Below are positions 25,981 to 35,034 of a stretch of 64,000 nt of DNA, piece by piece. The DNA is from Prevotella sp. UBA2739. Lineage in GTDB: Bacteria; Bacteroidota; Bacteroidia; Bacteroidales; Bacteroidaceae. The notes below the pieces were generated by a model. The model did no database searches, was not told where the DNA came from, and saw only the letters and a list, made by a program, of their open reading frames with translations. Both the position numbers and the translations under genes were made by a program. The stretch spans positions 1 to 64,000 of the forward strand of contig DEJV01000052.1 in the NCBI GenBank assembly GCA_002353525.1, in the 5' to 3' direction. Position 1 is the stretch's first letter. Every line of letters begins with the position of its first letter.

Positions 25981-28347
25981 CTAAATATTCGGCGTATCCC
26001 AGATTTTAGTCTTGGTACAGCTGATGTTTTGTGTCTGGTTGCCAATGCGCAGGGTGAAGTCGCCTTCCTCAAGTGTCCATCGTCCGTCGGCACCCACGAA
26101 AGCCAGGTTCTTGGCAGGCAGACGGAAAGTAACGGTCTTTGTCTCGCCGGGCTGCAGCTCTATCTTTGTGAAATCGCGCAGTCGTTTGTTGTCGGGAACG
26201 ATAGATGCCACGAGGTCACTGCTGTAGAGCAGTACGGGTTCTTTGCCAGCCCTGCTTCCCGTGTTCTTCACGTCTACGCTCACCGTCAGCATGTCGTCGG
26301 CGGTGAAGGTGGTCTTGTCAACACGCAGGTTTGAGTATGCATAGCTGGTATAGCTGAGGCCATAGCCGAACGGCCACATCAACGACACCTTGGCGTCGTA
26401 GTTGTAAGCACCGCTCATGGTGCTTACCTCCTCGCTCACCTTATAGTCGTAGGTGTTGAGTGAGTTGATTTCGCGGGGATAGGTGTAGGGCATCTTGGCC
26501 GAGAAGTTGGCGTCGCCAGCCATCAGGTTAGCCAGCGCGTCAGCGCCATAGTTGCCTGGCAGGAACACATGGACGACGGCTTTTGCCAGTGGTTCGATGT
26601 CGGAAATAAGGCGTGGACGTCCCTCGTTGAGCACCAGGATGATGGGCTTGCCAGTCTTGGCCAGTGCCTTCACCAGGTTGCGCTGGTTTTCCGAGAGCCA
26701 GAGATCGGTCAGATTGCCAGGAGTTTCTGTATACGAGTTCTCGCCGATGGCAGCCACAATGATGTCAGCCTTTTCAGCGGCAGCCACAGCTTTCTCTATC
26801 TGGGGCTCGTTCTCTTGATAGTATTCTCCCTCCTCATTGTAGGTCACACCCTGTTCGAGGATAATGTTCTGCTTACCATATTTATTACAGAGGGCCTCAT
26901 AGATGGTGTTGTATTTCTCCGACAGGTCTTCGGCCTTCGACCCCTGCCAGGTGTAACTCCATCCACCGTTCAGGCATCTCATTTGGTTGGCATTGGGTCC
27001 TGTCAGCAGAATGGTCTTATAAGGTGAGACAGGAGCGCCTACAGCCACTTTCTGCGGAGCAAGGGGCAGTGTCTTGTCTTCGTTCTTCAGCAGCACAATG
27101 CCCTCTTCTGCCGCTTTCAGTGCTTTCTGTGCAAACTCGTCACTGCCGAATTTCTCATAGCCTTTGCCGCCCGTATTGGGGTTGTCGAAAAGTCCCAGAC
27201 GGTATTTCACGCGGAGGATGCGGCGTACAGCATCGTCGATGCGGCTCATTTTCACCTTGCCCTCTTCAACCAGTTCCTTCAGCAGGATGCAGAAATCCAC
27301 GCTGTAAGGATCCATCGACATGTCGATGCCGGCGTTGATGGCCAGTCGGATGGCGTCTTTCTTGTCTTTGGCCACATGCTCGCGGGTGAACAAGTTGTTG
27401 ATGTCGGCCCAGTCGGTCACCAGCATACCGTCCCACTGCAGATCTTCTTTCAGCCACTTGGTCAGATACTCATAGCTGGCATGTACGGGCACACCGTTGA
27501 TAGATGCGGAGTTGACCATCATCGTCAGCGTTCCGGCAAGGGCAGCCTGCTTGAAGGGCTCGAAGTATTTCTCGCGGATGATCTGTGGCGACAGATAGGC
27601 TGGCGTACGGTCTTTGCCCGACCAGGGAGCACCATAGGCAAAATAGTGTTTGGTGCTGGTGCCCACATGGTATTTCCCCAGGTGGTTCGGGTCGTCGCCC
27701 TGGTAGCCTTTGATTTCGGCTACAACCATCTTCGAGTTCACCACGGCATCTTCGCCGAAACTCTCCCAGATTCGCGGCCAGCGCGGATCGCGGCCAAGGT
27801 CTACCACGGGATTATACACCCACGGACAGTTGGCGGCCCGACTCTCGTATGCGGTAATCTCCGCACCGGTGCGGGCGAGTTCGGTGTTGAACGATGCACC
27901 TAAGTTGATGGGCTGTGGGAAGAGCGTTCCTCCCTGTGTATAGGTCACTCCATGGTTATGGTCGAGTCCGTAGATATCGGGTATTCCGATATGTTTCATT
28001 GATTTTTTCTGTATCAGCTGAATCCACTTCTGCCATTGCTCCACGGTGGCAGCCCTTGTGCCGGGGGCATTGAGAATGGAACCCACCTTCCATTTCGAGA
28101 TGAGCGTGTCGAGCATGGTTTCGTTGAGCGTCCACGTACGGGTGGCCCAATCCATCTTGCCCATCACGTCGAGGTTCAACTCGAGCATCTGGCCGATCTT
28201 CTCGTCCAGGGTCATCTTCTTCAGCGTTTTCTCAATTTTTGCTTCCAGCGCTGCGTCGCGCGGTATGGCAGGCTTGCCATTGTTTTGTGCCATCATGGCG
28301 GTGGCAACGACGGCAACGGCCATCGTAAGGAAAAATCTCTTTATCAT
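25981..28347 (-). CDS. GH3 beta-glucosidase-type glycoside hydrolase
   Basis: A 788-residue exported enzyme (signal peptide ending AMMAQ). Residues about 30-390 are the GH3 TIM barrel with the nucleophile Asp in VTDWADI and the substrate-binding KHYFAYG; about 420-640 is the alpha/beta sandwich; about 690-780 is a fibronectin-III-like domain. The composition suits BglX-type beta-glucosidases or beta-xylosidases; specificity cannot be fixed. It is not next to the PUL. TATATTTGT at 28393-28401 (minus) may be its -7 box. Its 3' end abuts element D. Confidence 0.92.
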   Translation of the reverse strand: MIKRFFLTMAVAVVATAMMAQNNGKPAIPRDAALEAKIEKTLKKMTLDEKIGQMLELNLDVMGKMDWATRTWTLNETMLDTLISKWKVGSILNAPGTRAATVEQWQKWIQLIQKKSMKHIGIPDIYGLDHNHGVTYTQGGTLFPQPINLGASFNTELARTGAEITAYESRAANCPWVYNPVVDLGRDPRWPRIWESFGEDAVVNSKMVVAEIKGYQGDDPNHLGKYHVGTSTKHYFAYGAPWSGKDRTPAYLSPQIIREKYFEPFKQAALAGTLTMMVNSASINGVPVHASYEYLTKWLKEDLQWDGMLVTDWADINNLFTREHVAKDKKDAIRLAINAGIDMSMDPYSVDFCILLKELVEEGKVKMSRIDDAVRRILRVKYRLGLFDNPNTGGKGYEKFGSDEFAQKALKAAEEGIVLLKNEDKTLPLAPQKVAVGAPVSPYKTILLTGPNANQMRCLNGGWSYTWQGSKAEDLSEKYNTIYEALCNKYGKQNIILEQGVTYNEEGEYYQENEPQIEKAVAAAEKADIIVAAIGENSYTETPGNLTDLWLSENQRNLVKALAKTGKPIILVLNEGRPRLISDIEPLAKAVVHVFLPGNYGADALANLMAGDANFSAKMPYTYPREINSLNTYDYKVSEEVSTMSGAYNYDAKVSLMWPFGYGLSYTSYAYSNLRVDKTTFTADDMLTVSVDVKNTGSRAGKEPVLLYSSDLVASIVPDNKRLRDFTKIELQPGETKTVTFRLPAKNLAFVGADGRWTLEEGDFTLRIGNQTQNISCTKTKIWDTPNI

Positions 28348-28445
28348 ATATTCAGTTTTTAGTTGTCAGAAAAAATATGTACAAAATCGGCTACAAATAT
28401 ACGAAAAATATTTCATTCCCACACAATGATTCCAAAATAATGTTG

Positions 28446-28454
28446 TACCTTTGC
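28446..28454 (+). promoter_or_regulatory. -7 box for the 28491 gene
   Basis: TACCTTTGC, 36 bases upstream of the ATG at 28491. It argues against an earlier in-frame start at 28377. Confidence 0.6.
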
Positions 28455-28490
28455 AAAATACGAACCATCCGTCTGATTATCATTCCGACA

Positions 28491-29054
28491 ATGAACATAG
28501 AGCGACATCCGTTAACTCCCTTTCTGCCGGCAAATGCCCGATTGCTCATGCTGGGCAGTTTCCCGCCCTCGCGCAAGCGGTGGTGCATGGACTTCTTCTA
28601 CCCGAATTTCATCAACGACATGTGGCGCATCTGGGGGCTCATCTGTTTTGGCGACAAGGATTATTTTGTAGATCTGGAGCATAAGTGTTTCCGCAAAGCC
28701 CAGATTGTGGATTTTCTTCAACAGGAGGGCATTGCCCTCTACGATACGGCCACTGCTGTGGTGCGAACCACCAATACGGCCAGCGATAAGGATTTGCAAG
28801 TGGTCGAGGAGACCGATGTGGCTGCGCTCCTGCGCCAGTTGCCAGCTTGTCAGGCTGTGGTGACGACTGGGCAAAAGGCCACCGACATCCTGATGCGTCG
28901 TCTCGGCATTGACGTCCAGCCTAAGGTGGGCGGATATGTGGAGTTTCTGTTCGAGAACAGGGTGATGCGCCTCTATCGCATGCCCAGCAGCTCGCGTGCC
29001 TATCCGATGCGACTGGAGCGAAAAGCCGAAATATACCGTGTGCTGAAACAATAA
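28491..29054 (+). CDS. uracil-DNA glycosylase superfamily protein
   Basis: A 187-residue cytoplasmic protein of the TDG/MUG-like part of the superfamily. GSFPPS at 22-27 is the first active-site motif; the second is the PSSSRAYP stretch near the C-terminus. The expected role is excision of a mismatched or damaged base from DNA, inferred from fold only. The ATG at 28491 is used because the -7 box lies before it and because the family begins close to the motif. It stands alone, divergent from the GH3 gene. Confidence 0.78.
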   Translation: MNIERHPLTPFLPANARLLMLGSFPPSRKRWCMDFFYPNFINDMWRIWGLICFGDKDYFVDLEHKCFRKAQIVDFLQQEGIALYDTATAVVRTTNTASDKDLQVVEETDVAALLRQLPACQAVVTTGQKATDILMRRLGIDVQPKVGGYVEFLFENRVMRLYRMPSSSRAYPMRLERKAEIYRVLKQ

Positions 29055-29092
29055 AAACGGCGTCTCTGCGTTCATCTAAAAAAACAGACAAT

Positions 29093-29791
29093 ATGATGAT
29101 GAAACGTTTTCTCACGGTTTTGATGGTGTCGGCCTGCACCATCGTGGCCCATGCGCAATATCAGGCTGGCGACACATTTGTCTATCCCCGCATTGGCTTT
29201 TCCATTGCCAATCTGACTAACAATAATATATATTACAGTTTGGACAACCAGAGGGTGGAGTCGAAAGCTAAGGCTGGACTTGCCGTTGGTGTAGAGGTCG
29301 AGCGCTTTGTGAGCAATCCGCTGAGTCTTTCCGTTGGCTTGATGTATGCCAATCAGGGTTGTAAATTCCCCGATTTCGGCATTGACGACAAGGAGAATAA
29401 GACTTTCTGGAATGTGGAAGGACAGAAAACCACCCTCCACTACCTGCAGTTGCCGGTTCTGGCCAACCTCTATGTGGCCGACGGACTGGCCCTTAAGGCA
29501 GGTGTGGCATTTGGTTATCTGCTGAAAGCCAACCAATATGGTACGGAAAATGAGGGCGTCATCGAAGACGATGGCCTCTATACCATCAAGACATCGAACG
29601 ACTTATCCGGCAATATGAACGATTTTTATCGCAAGTTCGACTTCTCCATTCCCATCGGTGTGTCGTATGAGTATATGGGCATTGTGCTCGATTTGCGCTA
29701 TCATCTGGGGCTGACCAGAGTGACCAAAATCGTGGACAATTGTAAAACTAGTGCGCTCACTTTCACATTGGGTTACCAGTTTGAGCTCTGA
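29093..29791 (+). CDS. small outer-membrane beta-barrel (PorT-like)
   Basis: A 232-residue protein with a signal peptide (MMMKRFLTVLMVSACTIVAHAQ) and eight or so amphipathic strands ending in an aromatic-rich C-terminus (LTFTLGYQFEL). It resembles the OMP_b-brl_2 family that includes PorT. Role unknown; such barrels are common and not diagnostic of type IX secretion. It lies 38 bases after the glycosylase gene. Three ATGs in a row make the exact start uncertain. Confidence 0.75.
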   Translation: MMMKRFLTVLMVSACTIVAHAQYQAGDTFVYPRIGFSIANLTNNNIYYSLDNQRVESKAKAGLAVGVEVERFVSNPLSLSVGLMYANQGCKFPDFGIDDKENKTFWNVEGQKTTLHYLQLPVLANLYVADGLALKAGVAFGYLLKANQYGTENEGVIEDDGLYTIKTSNDLSGNMNDFYRKFDFSIPIGVSYEYMGIVLDLRYHLGLTRVTKIVDNCKTSALTFTLGYQFEL

Positions 29792-29841
29792 TGTTTGAAG
29801 GTTTTTCAAATGCTCGAGGGTACGTTTTTGGGAGGTATTAA

Positions 29842-29976
29842 TGCTCGAAGGTACGAAGGTGCGTGGGTACGAAGGTACGAGATTAGTCTTGACTATCGAA
29901 ATCTTTGGAGCAAGTGTTCACGAAGAAAATGGTATTCTCGTACCCACGTACCCACGCACCTTCGTACCCTCGAAAA
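29842..29976. repeat. octamer-armed hairpin element, copy E
   Basis: The left arm has a TGCTCGAA unit plus four units (29842-29881), the core is 55 bp, and the right arm has four units (29937-29968) plus a degenerate fifth. Further broken units extend to about 29815 and 29995. The right edge meets the stop of the minus-strand acetyltransferase (29997). Confidence 0.92.
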
Positions 29977-29996
29977 ACGTACCTTCGAAAAACACC

Positions 29997-31064
29997 TTAA
30001 ATCTTAATATAAATCTTCCGCTTATAGAGCCACCAACCCACCAGCCCGCAGACGAGCACGTAGGTGAGGGCAAAGCAGAGCGATGCCCAATAGGTGTTGG
30101 CCACCACCGCATGGATGGCGCCATAGACGGCGTCGTTCACCCCACAGTGGCCAAAGACAATGGCCATGACCTCGCTCAGCACATAAAGAAACAGAGGGTT
30201 AATGCCGAACACTAAGAAGAACGTAGCCCAGCGCTCGCGCCCCTGAATGTCGATGACATACATCAGGATGCCCTGCAGCAGCGCTGCCAGTCCACAAGTC
30301 ATGAGCACATAGCTGGGACTCCAGATGCGCTTGTTGAGCGGCAGACCGTAAGCGAGCAGATAACCACCGATTACCATCACGCCTCCCGCCAGCAAGAAGC
30401 GCATCACTTTCTCGTTGGTGGTCTTCGACTTCATCATGGCCCGGCCGCACCAGAACCCGATCAGCGTGTGGGCAATGGCCGACAGCGTGCCGAGCAGCCC
30501 CTCAGGGTCTACGGCACTCTTATGATAGAGGTGGTCGTAGCCCAGCACGGCATTGTCGATGCGGGCGGCAATGTTGGTGGCATCCTCGGCATAGCCGTTG
30601 CCGGTGAGCAGAATGATGGCATAGACCACCAGCAAGGCGAAGGCCACGTGCAATAAGTATCTGTGGTTGACCGACAAGGCAAGCAGCGACACGGCACAGT
30701 AGCACAGCGCGATGCGCTGCATCACGGCCATGATGCGCAGATGGCTCCACCCGTAGTCACCGCCCATGGCATTGGCCAGCCAGTTGATGCCTAGTCCGAT
30801 GAGGAAGATGAGCACGGTGCGCTTCACAATCTTCCTCGCCACTATGGCCGACCACTGGAACTGGTACTTGCGCAGCGAGAGATAGGTGGAGATACCCATG
30901 ATGAAAAGGAAGAACGGAAACACCAGGTCGCACGGTGTCATGCCGTTCCATGCTGAGTGGCGCAGCGTGACGAACGTGTCGCCATAGCCGTCGTTCACCA
31001 GTATCATGCCAGCCACGGTGATGCCCCGCAGCACATCGAGTGATAGAAGTCGTTTTGATGCCAT
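29997..31064 (-). CDS. HGSNAT-like transmembrane acetyltransferase
   Basis: A 355-residue inner-membrane protein with about ten membrane segments. It begins MASKRLLSLDVLRGITVAGM. The stretch LRHSAWNGMTPCDLVFPFF, with His36, corresponds to the active-site region of human heparan-alpha-glucosaminide N-acetyltransferase (QHATWNGLTVADLVFPW), which moves an acetyl group across the membrane onto terminal glucosamine. The GH89 gene precedes it by 81 bases on the same strand, so an N-acetylglucosaminide pathway is likely. The start at 31064 is chosen over 31109 because the family begins at this point. Confidence 0.82.
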   Translation of the reverse strand: MASKRLLSLDVLRGITVAGMILVNDGYGDTFVTLRHSAWNGMTPCDLVFPFFLFIMGISTYLSLRKYQFQWSAIVARKIVKRTVLIFLIGLGINWLANAMGGDYGWSHLRIMAVMQRIALCYCAVSLLALSVNHRYLLHVAFALLVVYAIILLTGNGYAEDATNIAARIDNAVLGYDHLYHKSAVDPEGLLGTLSAIAHTLIGFWCGRAMMKSKTTNEKVMRFLLAGGVMVIGGYLLAYGLPLNKRIWSPSYVLMTCGLAALLQGILMYVIDIQGRERWATFFLVFGINPLFLYVLSEVMAIVFGHCGVNDAVYGAIHAVVANTYWASLCFALTYVLVCGLVGWWLYKRKIYIKI

Positions 31065-31145
31065 ATATCGTGTTCTTTTTTTCTTCTTGCCGGTGAGAGT
31101 CCGGCACATTCGTTCCTTTGGTAGTTCGTTCAGAACCCCGCAGGC

Positions 31146-33389
31146 TCAGTTCATGATTTTTTCACACACTTCGCGTGCCACGTCCACCGCATTGCCCTCG
31201 GGTGCGGCGCTGTAGGTGTTGTGGCGCAGCGTCCACGGTTCCTCTATGGCATACCAGTCTATCTTCACGTCTTGCGGTAAGGCCATCTGGAACAGCTCTG
31301 CGGCAGTCTTGGTGGCATTCTTTCCACCGCCCAGCAGGTCGGGCTGCGGTCCCATCTGTGCCTTCATCTGTGCGTAGAGCGCGTCGAAGTAGGTCTTCCA
31401 GCGCACATAGTAGAAGTCCTTCAGCAGTCCCTGCCACTCTTTATGCGCATAGTCGCGCAGTCCGCCCTCGTCGGCACAGGTGCGGTTGCCCCAGGTGGTA
31501 ATCTGTACGCGCGCGTTCCATTCATATTGGTCTTTCTCGGCAGCCGTGGTGCCACAGTTGCGGGCAGCCTCGGTCCAGTGGCCCAGCCGGAACTCGCTGC
31601 GTGTGGCTAGCAGCTTGTCTTGCATCAGCAGCATGTGGAGAAACTTTTCTGCCTCACTCTTGAACTGTACGGGCATGAAAGCCTTGTAGGCCGCAATGGC
31701 GTAGTGGTATCTCACGCGGGCCTGGTCGGCCAGTGCCTGCCGGGTGATGTCCACCAGGTCGTACTCAAAGTTGTTGTTGCCACGGTATTTGTCGGCCACG
31801 CTGTTCATCAGCAGTGCGGCTTTTCGGGTAACGCTGGGGTCGTAGTAGTTTTTCATTTTCGACCACGACGATGCCTGGAAGTTGTTCAGCGAGGGGCGTC
31901 CGCAGAAGATGCTTTCGTGAGGTCCCTGCTGGTTGTTGCCCGGCGGACAGTTGTAGATGGTGCTGGCCAGCAGTTGCCAGGCTTTATGGATGATGGGGTC
32001 GTCCACGCCGTAGCGTGCCTTTACATATCCGCTCACCCACGCGTCTTTCGCCATGGGCTCGTGGCGCCAGGGCAGCTCGCTCATCAGCTCATACATGATG
32101 GGGTTGGTCTCCGAGCCCTCCATGGTGAATCCGATGCCCTTCAGGTTTTTGCCATATTCGCTGGTTGCCAGCCGGTAGTTGCCCAGCAGTTGGTCCATGC
32201 GTCCGTGCAAGCCCACGTTGGCACCGAAATTCTCAAGCATGCAGAACAGCCACCCGTGCTGTTTATATCCCTCCTTGCGCTGCCAGATGCTGGGGGCGCC
32301 GAACATGGGGCGGCACTCTGAGAAGAGGTCCAGCACCAGCAGGTCGCCAGCCTGCATGGGGTCCACCATCTGCGGCCGTGGATTCTCGGTCCAGCCCTGT
32401 ATCACCCACACGGCCTTCGGGTTGACGGCCTTCATGGCCCGCATCAGCTGTCGGCCAGCCTCGGCATAGTCGATGTTGCTGTCGTCGTTCGACTCGTGGA
32501 ACGGATCCATCGAGTAGTAGTCGGCCTTGCCATACAGCTTGGTCAGTTCCTCATAATACAGGGTGGCAATCTCGTTGAACCGCGGGTCGGTGGGCAGCAG
32601 GTTGGCCGGACGCTGGTAGCCGTTCCACAGTCCGCCGTCGGTGACGTTCAGGCCGAGTCGCTCGCGGGCGTCGTGGGGCATCATGCCACAATAGCCCGGC
32701 AGCACGGGGTGCATGCCATACTCCTTCATGCGGCGCAGTATCTGCCTCTGCAGCTTCTCCTGCCGTGCATACCACGACCGTGGCAGCGGACCACCCCAGC
32801 CCTCCAGGTTGTTCATCTCCCACCAGGCCAGGAAGGCCGGACCAGCAATGAAGCGGCCTATCTCCTCCTCGCTGTAGCCCAGCTTCAGCAGCATGTTGCG
32901 CCATACGCACTCCTCGCCCACGATGGCCAGCGGCAGGTTCACTCCGTGCAGTGCCATCCAGTCGATCTCGCGCTCCCAGCGCTCCCAGTCCCAGAATGCC
33001 ATCGAGTACGAGAACGTGCAGTAGTTGAAGTCGTAGCGCAGTGTGAGGGGCGTCTCGTGGCGCTCGGTCTTTGCTATGCGGGGCAACGTGGCGGGCAACT
33101 TGGCCTGCATTTGGTTCCACGTCAGGTGGATGCCGCAATAGTACTTCAGATACCAGTTGATGCCCACGGCGGCGTTCACCCAGGTGTTGGCCCTGATGCC
33201 TATCTTGTTGCCCCGTTGCGAAAGCTCGAAAAAGTCGGCCTGCGCCTCCTTTCCCTTGCCGGTTGGGACAATCTCTACTTTAAACTTCTTCGATGCTCCG
33301 CGGTCGATGCGCTCCAGCAGCTGGTCTGCTGGCGATGCCGATGCGCCGAGCACCATGAATGCGAACAAAATGGTCAGTATGTGTTTCAT
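31146..33389 (-). CDS. GH89 alpha-N-acetylglucosaminidase
   Basis: A 747-residue exported enzyme; ATG 33389 gives the signal peptide MKHILTILFAFMVLGASASP. GH89 releases terminal alpha-linked GlcNAc, as in heparan sulfate or some mucin glycans. Family features in order: N-terminal alpha/beta domain, TIM barrel with WVIQGW, and GFTMEGSETNPIMYEL, whose Glu fits the catalytic nucleophile position; then the all-alpha C-terminal domain. Full length. First gene of a two-gene unit with the HGSNAT-like protein. Confidence 0.94.
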   Translation of the reverse strand: MKHILTILFAFMVLGASASPADQLLERIDRGASKKFKVEIVPTGKGKEAQADFFELSQRGNKIGIRANTWVNAAVGINWYLKYYCGIHLTWNQMQAKLPATLPRIAKTERHETPLTLRYDFNYCTFSYSMAFWDWERWEREIDWMALHGVNLPLAIVGEECVWRNMLLKLGYSEEEIGRFIAGPAFLAWWEMNNLEGWGGPLPRSWYARQEKLQRQILRRMKEYGMHPVLPGYCGMMPHDARERLGLNVTDGGLWNGYQRPANLLPTDPRFNEIATLYYEELTKLYGKADYYSMDPFHESNDDSNIDYAEAGRQLMRAMKAVNPKAVWVIQGWTENPRPQMVDPMQAGDLLVLDLFSECRPMFGAPSIWQRKEGYKQHGWLFCMLENFGANVGLHGRMDQLLGNYRLATSEYGKNLKGIGFTMEGSETNPIMYELMSELPWRHEPMAKDAWVSGYVKARYGVDDPIIHKAWQLLASTIYNCPPGNNQQGPHESIFCGRPSLNNFQASSWSKMKNYYDPSVTRKAALLMNSVADKYRGNNNFEYDLVDITRQALADQARVRYHYAIAAYKAFMPVQFKSEAEKFLHMLLMQDKLLATRSEFRLGHWTEAARNCGTTAAEKDQYEWNARVQITTWGNRTCADEGGLRDYAHKEWQGLLKDFYYVRWKTYFDALYAQMKAQMGPQPDLLGGGKNATKTAAELFQMALPQDVKIDWYAIEEPWTLRHNTYSAAPEGNAVDVAREVCEKIMN

Positions 33390-33407
33390 GAGTTCTGATA
33401 ATTTCCC

Positions 33408-33416
33408 GCAAAGATA
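33408..33416 (-). promoter_or_regulatory. -7 box for the GH89-acetyltransferase unit
   Basis: TATCTTTGC on the minus strand, 18 bases before ATG 33389. The earlier in-frame start at 33419 would contain it. Confidence 0.65.
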
Positions 33417-33429
33417 CAAATAAAATGAT

Positions 33430-33454
33430 AATTGACAATTGATAATTGATAATT
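33430..33454. repeat. 7-bp array AATTGAY
   Basis: AATTGAC, AATTGAT, AATTGAT, AATT between the divergent GH89 and EamA promoters; the same heptamers as at 16326-16403. Confidence 0.75.
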
Positions 33455-33459
33455 ATTTG

Positions 33460-33468
33460 TAATTTTGC
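33460..33468 (+). promoter_or_regulatory. -7 box for the EamA gene
   Basis: TAATTTTGC ends eight bases before ATG 33477. It excludes the in-frame TTG at 33465. Confidence 0.65.
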
Positions 33469-33476
33469 ATTCGCAA

Positions 33477-34412
33477 ATGAGTTATATAGGTGAATTGATA
33501 TCGTTGGGCGTGGCCTTTTTGTGGACCATTGCCGCACTGGCCAGCGAGGAGGGCAGCCGCCGTCTGGGCGTCTTCGTCATGAATGTATGGCGCATGGGAC
33601 TGGCCCTGTTGTTCTCCATGGTGCTGATGTGGCTCACCCTGGGTCAGCCCTATCCTGTATATGCCGGCTGCGAGGCGTGGCTGTGGCTGTTGCTCTCGGG
33701 CGTGGTGGGCTATTTCTTTGGCGACTGGTGCCTCTTCAACAGCTACCTCAGCATCGGTTCGCGCTTTGGCCAGCTGTTCATGACACTTGCCCCGATGTTC
33801 GCGGCGCTGTCGGCATGGGTGATGCTGGGACAGACGCTCTCGTGGAAGGCGTTGCTCGCCATGGCCGTCACTCTCTCCGGTATCGCCATCTCCATTCTTG
33901 GGCGCGGCCAGGGGCACAAGGTGTCGCTCCAGCTGCCCACCAAGGGCATTCTCTTCGGCATCGGCGCCGGACTGGGACAGGGCGTGGGGCTCGTGCTGAG
34001 CAAGATTGGACTGGATCACTATACGGCCGACGTGCCTGCCGACGTGCTGCCCGCCGTTGAGGGCTTTCTGCCCTTCGGTTCCAACCTCATTCGTTGTGTG
34101 GCGGGTCTTTTCTGTTTTTCGCTGTGGCTGGTGCTACGTGGCGAGGCCCCGAAGATGAAATCCTCGCTGCACGAGCGCCGCGGCATGCTGGCCATGCTCA
34201 TTGCCGTCTTCTCGGGTCCGTTCATTGGGGTAGGCTTCTCGCTCATGGCTGTACAATACACGGCGGCAGGCATTGCCAGCACCATCATGGCCATGACACC
34301 TATTCTTATATTGTTGCCCTCGCGTTGGCTCTTCCATCAGCCCATCACCGCCAAGGGAGTGCTCGGCGCCATCATCTCGTGCATTGGTGTCTCGCTCTTC
34401 TTCCTGCTGTAG
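33477..34412 (+). CDS. EamA/DMT-family transporter
   Basis: A 311-residue inner-membrane protein with ten predicted membrane segments in two EamA repeats (about 5-140 and 160-305). LTLSGIAISILGRG closes the first repeat and ISCIGVSLFFLL the second. DMT exporters carry amino acids, metabolites or drugs; the substrate is not readable. Monocistronic. Element F begins 28 bases after the stop. Confidence 0.88.
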   Translation: MSYIGELISLGVAFLWTIAALASEEGSRRLGVFVMNVWRMGLALLFSMVLMWLTLGQPYPVYAGCEAWLWLLLSGVVGYFFGDWCLFNSYLSIGSRFGQLFMTLAPMFAALSAWVMLGQTLSWKALLAMAVTLSGIAISILGRGQGHKVSLQLPTKGILFGIGAGLGQGVGLVLSKIGLDHYTADVPADVLPAVEGFLPFGSNLIRCVAGLFCFSLWLVLRGEAPKMKSSLHERRGMLAMLIAVFSGPFIGVGFSLMAVQYTAAGIASTIMAMTPILILLPSRWLFHQPITAKGVLGAIISCIGVSLFFLL

Positions 34413-34440
34413 ATAATTGACAGTTGATTGAAGTTTCGGA

Positions 34441-34568
34441 GGTACGAGGGTGCGAGGGTACGAAGGTACGAGAATACACTTGTCTTCGTCATCAGCAGCT
34501 CCAAAAGATCTCAGCGAGCGAGACTAATCTCGTACCCTCGCACCCACGTATCCTCGTACCTCCGAATA
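34441..34568. repeat. octamer-armed hairpin element, copy F (inverted)
   Basis: The left arm has four units (34441-34472), the core is 56 bp, and the right arm has four units plus a degenerate fifth (34529-34568). The core is the reverse complement of the other copies, so the element is flipped; it follows the plus-strand EamA stop. Confidence 0.92.
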
Positions 34569-34594
34569 TCAAGGATGTACAACATCCGAAACTT
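34563..34594. repeat. 32-bp direct repeat, left copy
   Basis: This 32-bp segment starting CGAATATCAAGG recurs at 39356-39387 with a single C/T difference. It contains a GGATGT...ACATCC hairpin. Together the copies bracket the 4.8-kb methylase/DUF262 segment. Confidence 0.88.
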
Positions 34595-34600
34595 GAATAA

Positions 34601-34688
34601 GCATGTTTACGTTGTCTAAAAGGCTTATTTACGCTTGCTAAACGACATATTTACGATGTCTAAAAGACATATTTGTGGTGTCTATGAA
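34601..34688. repeat. four 22-bp tandem units
   Basis: Units begin at 34601, 34623, 34645 and 34667. Shared features are a TTTACG block at positions 6-11 of the first three units and GTCTAAAAG or a variant at the end. Halves of neighbouring units can pair (GACAT with ATGTC). The fourth unit is degenerate and runs into the long palindrome. Confidence 0.8.
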
Positions 34689-34794
34689 GGATATGAAGGA
34701 AGAAATTATAACTTTTACTATAGGGAATTATTTAGCCTCGGGGCTAAATGTTTTCTATAAGGAAAGTTGTAAAAACATCCTTCATATCCTTCAT
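34684..34794. repeat. 111-bp nested palindrome
   Basis: Outer arms ATGAAGGATATGAAGGA (34684-34700) and 34778-34794 pair perfectly over 17 bp. Middle arms 34708-34723 and 34755-34770 pair with a few mismatches. An inner hairpin TTTAGCC...GGCTAAA (34731-34748) crowns it. Internal loops are six or seven bases each side. It may be a miniature mobile element or a structured RNA; an outward -7 box lies 55 bases to the right on the minus strand. No gene is visible in 34413-35049. Confidence 0.88.
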
Positions 34795-34848
34795 GGTCAT
34801 CGAAAAAGACGTCAAAACTTGTTTGTAGCACACCATTCTTTCGGTTTT

Positions 34849-34857
34849 GCAAAGATA
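34849..34857 (-). promoter_or_regulatory. orphan -7 box facing the palindrome
   Basis: The minus strand reads TATCTTTGC. No coding frame follows it leftward; a transcript would run through the 111-bp palindrome and the 22-bp array. Confidence 0.5.
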
Positions 34858-35034
34858 CAACATATTTTTTGAAATCAAGCATAAAACGGGAATAACTATT
34901 TGTTGCGTGCAAGATGTTTGAGTTTGAGAGTGATTGTCTTTAAAGAGAACGTCATAGGATGGTCATAAAGGTAGGCTATCTATAAAATAATGTATTTTTT
35001 TGAGGGTAAGTGCTTTTGTATAGATTATTTTTTG

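Noticed and set aside
31065..31145. Terminator between the GH89 and acetyltransferase genes
   Set aside because: A small GCCGG...CCGGC hairpin is present but is followed by an A-rich, not T-rich, stretch in the sense strand, so the two genes are treated as one unit.
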